From positions 6,727,495-6,791,494 of the forward strand of contig OZ234502.1 in assembly GCA_965153455.1 (NCBI GenBank): DNA of 64,000 bases, written 5' to 3'. Of the stretch, positions 45,883-58,100 are shown in pieces. Numbering within the stretch: the stretch's first letter is position 1; each line of letters starts with the position of its first letter. Under the pieces are notes generated by a model. That model did no database searches and was not told the origin of the DNA. It saw only the letters and a program-made list of their open reading frames with translations. Source of the DNA: Sphagnum compactum (taxonomy: Eukaryota > Bryophyta > Sphagnopsida > Sphagnales). Both the position numbers and the translations under genes were made by a program.

Positions 45883-47545
45883 TCCCACTCAAGGGTCCAA
45901 CTTCCAACTTGATTTGTCCTAAACCCAACCACTTCATGCACTACCAATGTTTCGATCCTGGCAAAGGTTTTATAAGGATGTTTACACTCATGTTTGTCGA
46001 AGGACAATATTCAAACTTGATCTCACATGTGGCCACCATATCATGTACATAATGGTGATGTATGTTGATGTGTTATGTTATTCTATGGTGCACTAGGTTT
46101 TTGATAAGGGCAAGGTTCCCCTGGTTGTTAGTGGAGATGGTGGTTGCCTCCTTTTGGCTAGAACCTAATTCACTTAAAAACCTTTATAGCCAAATTGCTT
46201 CATAGCTAGCTTGTGACATGGCCATATACTTGGCCTCAGTGGTAGATAGTGCCACCGTGGGTTGCTTTCGGCTTGACCAAGTGATGACGACATTGTTAAA
46301 AAGAAACGCAAAACTGGTGGTGGATTTTCTTGTATTTAGATCGCCTCCCCAATTGGCATTGTAGAAACCAGAGAGGATCATTTCTTTTCCAAAATATTGA
46401 AGCCAATAATCCCTTGGGTGCTGAAGGTATCTAAAAATTTGTTTCATAGCTTGCCAATGTGTTAATGTTAGATTCTGCATGTATTTGCTCACAATCCCTA
46501 CTGGTGTTACAAGGTTAGTTCTAATGGTACTCATGGTGAACATCAGACTACCAACAACTTTTTTTTACGACATTGCTTTCATTTGTTCGACCTCATGTTA
46601 TATTACAGGTTACTTCCCCTACGTTAGTTTCACATTGACATTTAGAGGTGTTTTTACAGACTTGCAAATTTCCATGCCAAAGCAATTAAAGATATCCCCC
46701 ACATATTTCAATTGCCTGAGACTAATGGTCCTTCTAGCTTTGTGTCTAATTATTTGGATCCCAATGCAATATTCAACTTCATCTAAATCTTTCATCTTGA
46801 ATTCATGGGAAAGAGCCTCCTTCACTTTATTGATGACCAGCATGTCTGTGACGAATATTAAAAGGTCATCTACATACAAGGCAATAAAAGCTCCGTTATG
46901 ATTTTTCGTTGAAAGTGTGTAAACACTATGGTCTGATTGGCATCACCTAAAGCCAATGTTTTCAAAAAATATATTTATCCTCTCATTCCACATTTTTTGT
47001 GTTTGTTTAAGGTTGTAAATGGCCTTTCTGAGTTTGCATACTAGCCTCTATGCTCACTCTTGTAACCTTATAGTTATTCCATGAAAATGGTTTCGTTCAA
47101 CTTTCCATTTAGAAAAACGTTTCTAATGTCCATCTAATGCAATTCTAAATCAAGCGTAGCAGCAATGGCAAGCATGGTACGGATGGATGCAAACTTGGCT
47201 ACTAGTGCAAACATTTCAAAAAAATCTATGCAAGGTGTTTAAGAGAATCCTTTTGCTACTAGTCGCACACGATACTTGTTAATCTCCCCATTTTTCTTTT
47301 GCTTAATTCAAAATACCCATTTGCAACCAATAGTTTTTCGTCCTTGGGGAAATTCAACGAGTTCGCAATTGTTGTTTTTCATCAACAACTTGTATTTTTC
47401 ATCAACTTCTACTTTCCACTTCTCAACATCTTCCTTTTGCAAAGTTTCTATGAAGGAAATGGGTTCATCCATGGCTGCCACACATGCGTAATCCATGAGG
47501 TTATGAGGTGTTCCAACCACTCGAGTTAACTTCTTAGTGGGCAAT
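45883..47545 (-). pseudogene. copia reverse transcriptase and RNase H, broken
   Basis: The minus strand carries the RT opening (EKWKVEVDEKYKLLMKNN followed by GCKWVF, 47308-47545), the catalytic YVDD at the start of 46619-46879, and RNase H in 46184-46543 with NANWGGDLNTRKST, SSRKQPTVALSTTEAKYMA and the terminal stretch to about 45885 (HDMVATCEIKFEYCP). The pieces fall in different frames with stops between, and the middle of RT (46880-47300) is badly eroded. It is not functional. Confidence 0.88.
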
Positions 47546-47799
47546 CGAGAGTCAACAACTTGTTCACTTTCTTAAAATATTTGTGAGTCAATGAAAAGTG
47601 GGGATGATGTTGAATCTTCTGCAACTACATGCATGTTCGACTATAGGTCATTGGGGATTGAGAGAAGATTTCCCAAATCTTCATCTGAACCTTCATTTTC
47701 AGTGAGCACATGTTTTGCTGACCGCGCTTCCATCACTAGAACGCAAGCTTTATGTTTTTAGTTACATGTTGGTGTCAAGATTTGGATACAATGCACTTC

Positions 47800-48800
47800 C
47801 ATCACACAATGTCACGGCTAATAATGAGTTTTTGAATAGTTGCGTCAAGCAAACGATAGTCTTTAGAATCATGACCATAGCTTACGAAAATGCATTTGTG
47901 ACTTTTTAGTTCTAGTTTACTATTTGTATGATTAGTTTTGTGAGCATAGGTTATGCAACCAAATGTTTTTAGCTTCAAGTCTCCTTTCACTTTACTTTTC
48001 TTTAGGTGTCATTCTATCTATTGTTCTGTGGGGACTTCTCACTTTCAAGTACACAACTATGTTAATGGCCTTTACCCAAAATCTTGGCTTCAAGCTTTGT
48101 TGATGTAACATGCATTGAGCTGACTCCACGATGGTACAATTGAGCCTCTTTACCACACTGTTCTGTTGCGACGTATAAGGTGTAGAGGTTTGGTGGTGGA
48201 TTCCATGTTATTTCAAGAATTGCTGGAATTCTCTTTGACACAAATTTTCCATCGTTGTCATTACGTAACACTTTGATATTCTTCCTTGTTTGATTTTCTA
48301 TAAAAGCTTTGAATTTTTTTAATTAAAAAAAGCAATCTCCTTTGGTCTTAAAAAAATAGCAAAAAGATTTTCGTGAGAAATCATCTATAAAGGACAAGAA
48401 ATATTTCATTCTAGCTAGTGAAAGAGCTTTAGCTCATCCCCCTATGTTAGAGTGGATGAGGCCTAGGAGCTTAGTTGCTTGTGAGCTTCCTTCCTTTGGA
48501 AATGTAACTATGCGTTGCTTACTTTGCACACAAATTTTGCAAAATGAAAGTTCTGTTTTACAATTGATGGACAATCCTTCAATTAACTTCTTATCTAATA
48601 GAGCTTTTAAGTTATTGGCATTTAGGTGTTTGAATCTTTGATGCAAAAGGTTGATGTTGCTAGTCTTTTGAGAAATGACGACATGTTCAATGCTCTTTGT
48701 TGTACTCAGTTTGATGTTGCAGCGTAATTTGTAAAGTCTATTATCTCTCACTCCTTCTCCTATTACCTTCTTTTGATTATTTCTTACCACAATTATGTTG
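47800..48800 (-). pseudogene. copia integrase, broken
   Basis: The minus strand shows the gag-pre-integrase zinc region (LLHQRFKHLN to CKICVQSK, within 48434-48790), a core fragment with LRNDNDGKFVS and a degraded ending (48062-48290), and a C-terminal part with KTFGCITYAHK and the segment giving CIFVSYGHDSKDYRLLD (47802-47990). In the core, the Asn-Asp-Asn-Asp stretch stands where the family has its Ser-Asp-Asn-Gly active-site motif. Confidence 0.85.
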
Positions 48801-48860
48801 ATGTTAAATTCAAAACATGATTTAAAGATGTTGTTTTACTGACAAAAAATATTTTTTTGG

Positions 48861-49856
48861 TTATTCCAGGGACATGTAAAAAATGTCAATGAACACTCCT
48901 TCTATAGTAGTATCTCCCACTGTCATCACAATCTCTATATTTCCTTTCCTAATGGTGTCTTGAGTGGAGTTGTTTCCTATGTAAATTTTTACCAATGATA
49001 TGCTCTCATAAGTTTTGAACTGTTTTTTGCAATGTGACAAGTGTGAAGATGTTCCAGAATCCACATACTAAGCATTGGCTTCACAAGAAGTAGCTAATGC
49101 ATAAACAAAAGCCTCATCATCCTGATCGCTATTCTTGACAATTTTTTTTAGTTCAATTTTTTTTATAACATATTCATTTTTCCTCTTCTCATATTCTCTT
49201 GCCCAATGCCCTTTTTGTTTACAGTAATTGCAGACATCTTCACTTTTATTTCTGTGTCTCTGGGTAGATGACTTTTTAGATAACAATGTAATTTCAATAT
49301 TAAACATAGTTTCCAATGACTTGTTCTTTTCCATTCTCATCAGTTCTTCATTCAATAACCTTGTTACTACAGTTTCCTAGGTTAGTTTCTTTGAATCAAA
49401 AGGCTCTAGAAACTCCAAATATGTGACCAAATATTCATAACTTTGAGGCAAACTTGCTCAAATGCTCCTCCATGGGATCTTTCAAGGCCATTTGTGAGTT
49501 GAAAAACTTTCGAGTCAAGAATAGCCTATTGGTTAGGTCCTTGTCCATGTGCCACATTTAGAAAGCATCCCAAATGCCTTTCGCAATGGACTCCTTTGCA
49601 TAGTGAGCAATTGGCCATTTGACAAACTTTGAACAATCAGGTTCAATGTGTGGCTCTCCTTCTTCTCATAAGCAGCCAAAGCAACAACTGTTGTCACCTC
49701 TAGTTTTGTCCCCTTCCTGTTAATGAAGCCCTAGAAGTCTCTTGCCTTCAACATGGTTTTCATTTTGAATTTCCAAAGCATGAAATCTTTTTTGGTGAAC
49801 TTGTCTACATACCCAAATTGTGGGCCCATAACCTGTGAACTTTCAAGGTCCTCCAT
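48861..49856 (-). pseudogene. copia gag and protease, broken
   Basis: The minus-strand reading starts at an ATG at 49856, only about 12 bases inside the LTR edge, and runs through a gag UBN2-like N-terminus (MEDLESSQVMGPQFGYVDKF) with several stops. The zinc knuckle lies in 49068-49355 (CNYCKQKGHWAREY); its last Cys is replaced by Tyr. After a TAG where the family has Trp comes the protease motif YVDSGTSSHLSH (48861-49064). Confidence 0.85.
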
Positions 49857-49867
49857 TCTAAAGACCT

Positions 49868-50193
49868 TGAGTAGAGTGAAAAGAAAGGATTGCAAATGAA
49901 TAAAAAAAGATTATACTATGTCTGGAGATTGTAAATGATTGAAAGGCGTACCAAACAAAGAACATTAAACAATATATAGATCTTCTAGTAATGTTTTAAT
50001 TAAAATGAAATTATTTTAAGTGCTGAGTTGTTTGGATAAAATTGATTTTAAACTTGATCCAATTACTACACAATAACTAAATAATTAATGCGTGGTGTGA
50101 TAGTTTTAGTTGATCCATGCTGCAACTCCTAAATCAATAGTCATTATGCTTTTGTGATTTCACATGATATTCAAATGGACCACTTGACATTCA
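49868..50193 (-). repeat. 5' LTR of the copia element
   Basis: Partner of 45562-45882. It ends at about 50193 with the CATTCAACA that begins the LTR on the minus strand. The inner edge is close to the gag start; a much degraded GGT(C)T..AGA just before the ATG may be the remains of a tRNA-Met primer-binding site. Confidence 0.82.
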
Positions 50194-53100
50194 ACAAGAT
50201 TTGCATTACCATTTTTTTATTTGCCAAGTGGTGAAATTTCACAACCCAAAAAATAGTTGTTGTGAACAATTTGAGGAATATGTTGGGAACTTTTTGGGAA
50301 TATGGTAAAAACATATTGGGAACACATCAGGAACACCAAAATCATAAAAATCCAACCCCCTTCCCCTACCCTCAACTCTGTTCCCAATGGAATAAAAATT
50401 GAAAGATGTGCATGCTACATAATTTCATTAGTTCAATAGAATGTGGAGTCCTACCTCTACATGTCACCATTTTTTGCCTAGGCTAAAATAACCCTTGATA
50501 AGATTGTGGGTACCTTTTTACATATAAAGTTGTATGTTTTTTCAAATTTGAAAACTAGTAATATCACCCAAACATCAATAGATTTTTGTGGAAATGCATC
50601 TTTACAAAACTTACAACAACAACTTAACCCAATGGAGGAAAAATTGTATTTGTTTTTAGACATTTCAGAGGTTGATGGGATAATTCCAGTAATTTCCATT
50701 AGAATCAACCCAGATAGACCCTTACTTGACCTTAATTCCCTTCTTGCACTAGAATTTGCCTTAATGCTTTCACATCCACTATTTCAACCGCATTCCTCAC
50801 TAAATGCCTTAACTACCTAGACATGGCAAGCCACACACTTGGTTAGTTCTGGCATTCACCTTGTTATGTAACCTTGGGCTAACCCTGACCATTAGATTGG
50901 TGAAATTAAAACCCTCCGTAGAATTCTCAATTTGTTTAAAGTTTCATTGCTTAGGATTTCCATCTCTTGTTTCATGGCCTAACTATGAACTTGTCAATTT
51001 TTAATATTTAGCATGCCAAAAACATTTCCTTGACCATCGTTTTTCTAACCTTCACTCTTTGCACCTATGCAAGTTGTGAATGATGTCAAATCGGGAGTCA
51101 AACCCAACCCAACCCAACATTTAAACTTGTAACCCAACCCGCCATGGGGGCCGCCTCGTAGTGATCCTAATTTGGGCCTTGATTAGACAAGCCCTCTCAC
51201 TTGAAGGTTCGCCTAGAAGGGCACATCACCTCTACAACTAAGTTTTTAAATTAGATACTTAGTTTCAACTTTGATTACAACAACAATGTTTTGGTAACCA
51301 TGGCCTCTTTGGACTTGGCACACGTCAAGATCCAATCTAGGCTTTCAAATCAATGGTTGTTAGCCAACAAAAATGCTTTTGCAAATGCAAAGAGTAAGAT
51401 TTGGCCATGAGCTCAAAGGCACAAGCCTTGATATTGGAAATCCTTATCTCTTTTTAGGAAACAAGGTTGTGTTGTTCAAAACTACAAAACCTCTCAAGTG
51501 GGGAGAGAACATCACATAAACGTTTGATATCAACATGTTCATTTTGAGATGTTTGAGATCTCTTAAGATCTCAAGATCTAATTAAAGATTTCAAAATCTT
51601 GTTAAAAATCTCAACCACCAAGCAACTTGACCGCACCAGAGATTGTATTGTTTTTGCAAACTCCATAAGCCTCCTCCTCAACAAGCATCTTGTTGGATGG
51701 GAGAGAAATATGTAGTTTATGAAGCAACCTTGCTTTAAAGAAACAAAGTGCAATTATCTCTTCTGAAAACAATAAAATTTCAACCCCCTTCTTCTTTCAC
51801 CTGAAGGATGTTCCATAGTTTTTCAATTCAAGGAACCTTGCACATCATGTAACTCAATAGCACATTACAAGTTGCACAAGATATTCAATGAGTTAACACT
51901 ACATTGCTATTTTTTATAGATTAAACAAGTGCATTAATCAAATTTTGGGGTTTATTAATGCATTAACCCCATATGCCTATAGACACCCCCATCCACATTG
52001 AACATGTGTACCCAAGATGCCTTTGAAGAACCTAACAACTTGACCCATCCTACTCCAAATACTACATTACTAATGAAAGAAAGGGAGCATTCGTGCAAAT
52101 TGCAAATTTTTTCCATGACAACTAGATGGTTCCAAATGTCGACTAAGTTACATATCCATGCAATGCTTTTGATGATAGCATCCCTCTTACTCCAATTGCA
52201 ATACAAGGCCATAGTCATCAATGGAACATATGACAATGGGTCGTAAAATTATTTTAGGCCAATCATTTTTTCATGAACCTAGTTCTTATGTGCTTAACCT
52301 ATTGAACTTTGTGTCTTGTATTCATTATTATGGAATTGGAAACTAGGGTGGATTTTTTGGAAATTGATGTTCCCATCAAGTTCTCAATGTGTTCATATCA
52401 ATTCTCAATGTGTTCTCACCATGTTCACCAAGTCCCTAATGTGATTCTCAAGATGTTCCCAATAGCACTACACTTCATCCTATAACCTATGCCTAAGTTG
52501 AACTCTCACAATCTATGTAGGTGGGTGAAAGGGTTGCATTATTCTAATTTTATTTTGGGACTACAAACTTTTATTTGGGGAGTCTAAAAAAACATTTGTG
52601 ATGGCCAATCAAAGTGGCTCATTGCAACAAAAAAAGAAAAAGAAAACAAAAAGAAAGACAAATTGAACTTTGGGATGCACCTTGCAACTAATTAGTAGAC
52701 CTAAAAATAAGTAGGTACCATAATGCATTGGTATTCCATAATCTGAAAGTCTACGAATTGTGTGTGGTCTTGATTCATTTTTATGGAAGTCAGGAGCGTG
52801 AGAAATCCAGAAATTTGAATCATACAAAGAGGGCCCAGTGTACTCTAAGAGGTAATATGTCTGTGAGGTGTCTTGAAATGCAAAGGTGGGGCTTCATAGA
52901 AGTTCACAAGGAAGTCCTCGCCACAAGTTCTTTCATCTTTCCCTTGTGACCAGAGCATGCACCTGTCAAGTTTTCTTGCGAGGACTGGGGACCAAAACCT
53001 GTGTACAAACATCAATTTCAAAGCCAATGTTTTCTCATACCTTATCTGTTTGTGCCTAAATTATGTTTCACTTCCCTGACCTTGTTGGGTGTTGCATCGA

Positions 53101-53502
53101 TGAATCAGCAACAAGCTCTTAATCAAATCTTTTTACCCTCAGACTTCCTGGAGGATTCCTTGCTTGGGCTCTCTTTGAACCTTTGGCTATTCATCCTGAA
53201 AGTCTGATGGAAGTTTGTAGTCACTACCATTGGGAACAACCCCTCATCATTAGAATATTATGGTACTTTGTAAGATCACTCTGCATTTCTTGGATTGGTA
53301 TATGAAGACACACAATTTAACACATTGTCTCTTTCTAGTTGCTCAGACAGAGCACCCAAAAATTGAGCAAAATGTCTCTAGGTATGAAACTAGTGATCAA
53401 TGTGAGGTCAATGAATGTAGTGCTCAACTTTCATGGTATAATATGTAGACAAGTTTACAGACTTGCTAGCCTGCAGCTAAGTTGTTGGTTTTAGTGGAGG
53501 TT
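50194..53502. other. Non-genic interval
   Basis: No gene was recognised. The frame at 50506-50820 (104 codons) has no motif. Repeated phrases of the type GGGAA(C/T)A..TTGGGAAC occur at 50280-50340 and TTCTCAA.ATGTTC at 52380-52460. Confidence 0.6.
52595..52735 (+). repeat. Dispersed repeat, copy 2 (with 34780-34910)
   Basis: Same order of landmarks as the copy at 34780. The A-rich run here is interrupted by G residues. Confidence 0.65.
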
Positions 53503-53798
53503 GGAGGTTCCTGTACAAGTGGGTTCTCCTGAGGGAGGGCTACCTGAGGGTGTGAGCCTGAGGGTGTTGGAAACCTCAGGAGAACCCATGAGTACAGGAA
53601 CCCACTCCTGAGGGTGTGAGCCCAAGGGTGTTCGGAACCTCAGGAGAACCCATGAGTACAGGAACCCACTCCTGAGGGTGTGACCCACAGGGTGTTCCAA
53701 ACCTCAGGAGAACCCATGAGTACAAGAACCCATTCCCAAGGGAGGGTCACCTGAGGGTGTTCCAAACCTCAGGAGAACCTATGAGTACAGGAACCTCC
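53503..53798. repeat. ~64-bp tandem array (4 units) with inverted ends
   Basis: CCTCAGGAGAACC(C/T)ATGAGTA recurs at about 53575, 53639, 53702 and 53767, a period of 63-65 bases. The left edge (53503-53535: GGAGGTTCCTGTAC, then GGGTTCTCCTGAGG) is the near-exact inverse of the right edge (53767-53798). The block is therefore an array enclosed by 32-base inverted ends. Open frames across it are caused by the repeat. Confidence 0.88.
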
Positions 53799-55144
53799 AT
53801 GCACATAAATGACTGTCTTTTTATGGGAACATGGGAACATTTGAAAATAGGATGATCTCCTCCTCCTCTTGGCATAAATGCCCTAGGAGGAGATCCCTCA
53901 AAGTACACAGAGAAATAAAAAGACATTTGCTTATGTAGTCCACACCCTCCTCAAGATGTGAGAACAACCACCTCTATTCCAACCTTTGATTGGAACCTTC
54001 CCAAGTTCCTATGCACCATGTGACCACCCTGCGTGTGAGGTTATTTGAATTTACAAAGAGCTGCTGGTTCCAGTTTTAAATTATTTCAGAATCAGAACAT
54101 TGCCAGTTTTGGGTTTCTGAAAAAAATTAAAGAACCCACAAGTTCCCGTCATTTCAAAAACTTTAAAAATCAACTTTTCATGAAAAGAACCAACACCATC
54201 TGGTGGTGGTATAGCTGGTTATTTGATTTTTTCAAAATTTTGAGAACCATGGTTATACATTGAAACCAATCTTTGATTTTTGAGAACCGTGATGATGGAT
54301 CCTAAGAACCGCCCTGATAACTTCCAGGGATATGTTCCTGTTTTCAATAACCACCCTGCATGGCTTGTGACCCTCCTCTTAACTTTCTGGTGTATTGATC
54401 TTAGGACCTGGGAGACAGATCCCCATGAGAGATCTCTCAATGTGTATTGAGCTCTGGTGTACATCTGTGTTTCTATCTATCACATTTTCTTAGGAAATTT
54501 TCTACTTCTTTCAGATTCGATGCATCATACCTGCCTGCTGCTGTGCATAATAGAGACTGCTCATCTCTCTGGTGCCCTTCCCTTCCCCTCTCTGCCATAG
54601 ATAACATCACCTATGCATATGGCCAAGCCAAAACGTATGAAGAATTAAACTCACCTGTAGTAGCACCCTTTGCTTCATTTGTGTGCATGTGTGAAACCTG
54701 GGAGAGGAGTGAAGAAAGAGCCCTTATAATCAATCCTAGCTATGACATTTACAATTAGGGTGAAGGCCAGTGCCACGCAGTAGTATCCATAGCACAAACC
54801 TTCGAACCAAGAATAATGAATGGGGGGGCAAAAGCTCAGGCTGCTGCTACTGTAAAATATTCAAAGACAAGTTTCACCCTTATATACTCTTACAACTATC
54901 AAAACAGCACTGTTGCTGCTCTGCCTGTGTGTGGATCAACAGGGTGTAAGACTATCTGCCCCCTCAATAATAGGTAGTGGCTGAAGCAACAAGGAACTAG
55001 AGGTAGAGAGAGACAGTACTGAAAAGGATGATACAATTTGTATTCACAGAACTTTAAATAAAAGAAGGCAAAAAGAAAAATTATATGCAGAAACTCTTTA
55101 CTTGCTGATGATGGCATGAAGTTGCTCTTTTTTCTTCTAACTCC
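53799..55144. other. Non-genic interval downstream of the reductase gene
   Basis: No gene was recognised. About 54010-54260 loosely resembles 63130-63300 (GCTGGTTCCAG, CAGAATCA, AAAGAACC). The frame at 54447-54758 has no motif. The last few hundred bases probably include the 3' UTR of the minus-strand gene. Confidence 0.55.
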
Positions 55145-55172
55145 GCTGCTGCTGCTGCTGCTGCTGCTGCTC
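55145..55172. repeat. (GCT)n triplet repeat, about 9 units
   Basis: A clean trinucleotide run starting 15 bases after the stop codon of the minus-strand reductase gene, hence inside its 3' UTR as AGC repeats. Confidence 0.95.
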
Positions 55173-55186
55173 CTGCCTGACTCCTT

Positions 55187-58100
55187 TTACTTTAATAAAA
55201 CACTTGATCCTCGCCCCCTGCAGACATACTTCCGCAAGCCAGGGACATGGACATTAGGCAAGTAATCTGCCCAATCAAGTGAGCGTATGTTGAACCCAAA
55301 TTCGAGTGCTTCCTCTGCTGATAACTCTTGGCCTAAAGCTTCTGTGTTTCCCACTTCAAACCTGCAGGTTTCATTCCACCAAAAACTCATCAGAAGATTT
55401 TTTGCAAGCTACATAACTTCAAGAGAAGCTTACAGAAATTGGCTCTCATTTTTCATTTCTTTTATTGAAGAAGATAAGAATCTGAAGTACCCATTCCATA
55501 TTTGGTGGGACCTTTCCTGACTCAATTAATATTCCATCAAATTTTCAGCAATCCCCCAATTCCAGTTGTATCCTGAGGACCAGAAAATTACCTCTCAATG
55601 CAATTGGAATACTTCATATGGATGCTAGAACATCTGTAGTCTTTGAAGATACCATAGTTTGTATCCAGAGGACACATCATCTTCTGAAGAGGTTTCTAAA
55701 AGATTGATGTGTGTATAACTGGCACATATCATAATTTCTCTACCAAGAAGAAATGGAACAGGACTTGGGAATACCTTCCACGGTAAAAGGTGTAAGGCTT
55801 GTAGATGGTAGCCAGATGATTGAATTGCTCAAGTGTCTTGAGCAGAATCTGGTTGCGTTTCTCTGACAATTTCCCACTGTTTAACCATGGCAAGAATTGG
55901 GACAACTGCATGCACAGCAAAAGACACTACATCAGTCAAAATCTCAACCTACAATGATCTGATGAGAGCTGCTTCCTCAACCACTCCAACATTTTGAGCA
56001 AACCTGGGCAGCAGATGATCTCAATGACTCATATGAGCTTTGATGGAAATTCATCTGATGAAGTCAGTGTCAAAATGGAGGTGAGCAGACCTGAAGAACC
56101 ACGCAAAGAGAGCTTGATTTTTCATGGATGCAAAATGGCTATTGAATCTAAGTTGTCTTCAACAGGAATGCTACATACCTGGACAGGCAACTGATATTTC
56201 AAAAACATGTAGACCAGGAAAAGAGGCATATTTGGGATAAAGGTCATTCGTTTGAGCTTAATGGGATTCCCATCTTTGTCCAACATCGGGTTCTTGGTGA
56301 AATATTCCACAGCAAGATCTGACAGTGTAGTAAAGGTCAATGGATTCACAGCAGATGAAGCCACTTGATATATGTGCATCCCACTCCCATGGGCATGCTT
56401 TGCCATGGCAGCCACCATTGCATTCACAACAAAATCAGCCGGAATCTGTAGACAACATCACCACTAATCACACAACAGAAATCTCCCCATCTAATGTGCA
56501 GACTGCTGCCTTTCAAAGGAGACCTAGGAGAGTGAAATTGGTATGCTCAGAGGTAGATGTTTCATAGGAATTTCTGAGTCTTCTGGAAAGATAGGATAAG
56601 GCTACTGTCTGCTTCTAGGGGTACCTCTCTGACCCAGAGCCATATTGTCAACCCTGCAGACTTGTTTAGTGAAATTAAGCATGGAATTTGAATTGCTAAT
56701 TTCCTGGTGAGTTCAAAATGGGAATTAGTTAAAACCTGACTTGGAATGTACATGGATGTGACCATTCTACAAATGTGTCATGAGCTACAAGGACACCTAG
56801 GATTAGTGAAGAAATGATCTCCAGAGTTCATTCAATTGCTTCCCTCAACTGTATTTAAAGTGTGTTTGTACTAGTTGAGGTACAAACCAAATCCAGCACT
56901 CCTTGACGGTCTGCAATGAATGCAGTCATTTGCCCCTTCCCATAGGCAAGTACGATGGGGTCCATCATCCTGCAGCCATCACAGCAGCTTTTCTAAGTAT
57001 CAGATAATGGACAGCAATCAATACCCAGCACCATCAAATAATGCTAATTGGCCATACAACAGTATAATCACTCCCAGATTAATTTGCAAATATTGCTGGA
57101 GATGGATTCAACAGATAGTATATGCATAATGACTACAGTGCAGTTATTAGATTGCTTGAGAAAAACCGATGCTGCACTTTGAGATTGATTTCTGAAGTCG
57201 GCTAATGAACCATTGGATAGTGATATAGACACAAGAATTCCTTTAGAGCATGGGTTGCTTCTCTGTAGTTGTGGTTCATCTCTCAAGGAAAGTTTGCTGC
57301 ATACTGATAACTTACCGGATGCCTTCCATCCAGCCTGGAAATGGGTCCTCGAGAGTGCTTTCCACTACACTCGGCCGTATAATCACAACAGGCACAGTGT
57401 TCTTTTGAGAGCTCAGCAGCAACATTTCTCCCATTGCTTTTGTGAACACATATGTATCTTGCCAGCCAAACATCTGTGCTCTGGAAGAAACCAATTTATC
57501 ACTCATATTGTTATTGTGACCAATAGGATAACTGAGATCAGTAACCTAGATCCTTCCTCAATGCACCCATAACTTTTAGGGTTGACTAAATTTGTTCGTA
57601 ATCTTACCCATCCCCCTCACCTCCTTCCCTGGCCCTTTGTTTAATGAAACTGCAATCCAGTACAAAACATAGCAAATGTACAACTCATCCTTCACCAGGA
57701 AGGTTCCTACTTCTATATTTATAGTAGTTCAATTAACATGGGGAAACCAAGTCTGAAATTGTACTTCTTTGTGCCCAGGTTGATGCAAAACAACTGAATG
57801 TCACCAGAAAGTTTTTGAAGAATATTGCAAGCATTTGAAATATAAATATCCGTTTCTCACCGTTCCATGCCCAGCTGCTGCATCTTCCTCTCTACACTCT
57901 GCTCTTTTGCAGGGTCAACTGTATGGCTGCCAGTGTAAACCTCAGCTTCCAGATCCTGAAGTTTTGTCTTAGCCAATGCAATCTCACTCAATACATTGAG
58001 ATTTGGAGGATTTGACCCCATTTCTTGAGCAATGCTCCTGTTCATATAGAATGGCATTTCTGGGGTTGGCCCCCGTCTTTGTCCATTTACAAAAGCTGCA

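Larger units (their letters stand above)
45562..50193 (-). mobile_element. Ty1/copia retrotransposon, decayed, both LTRs present
   Basis: Two direct repeats of about 320 bp (45562-45882 and 49868-50193) enclose, on the minus strand, gag, protease, integrase, reverse transcriptase and RNase H in that order, which is copia order (integrase before RT). The minus-strand 3' LTR starts TGTTGAATGTCAAGTGG right after the purine-rich GAGTGGGAG. The LTRs differ by many substitutions and indels, so the insertion is old. No target-site duplication was established. Confidence 0.9.

Noticed and set aside
53491-53700. 69-codon minus-strand frame
   Set aside because: It is a translation of the 64-base tandem array.
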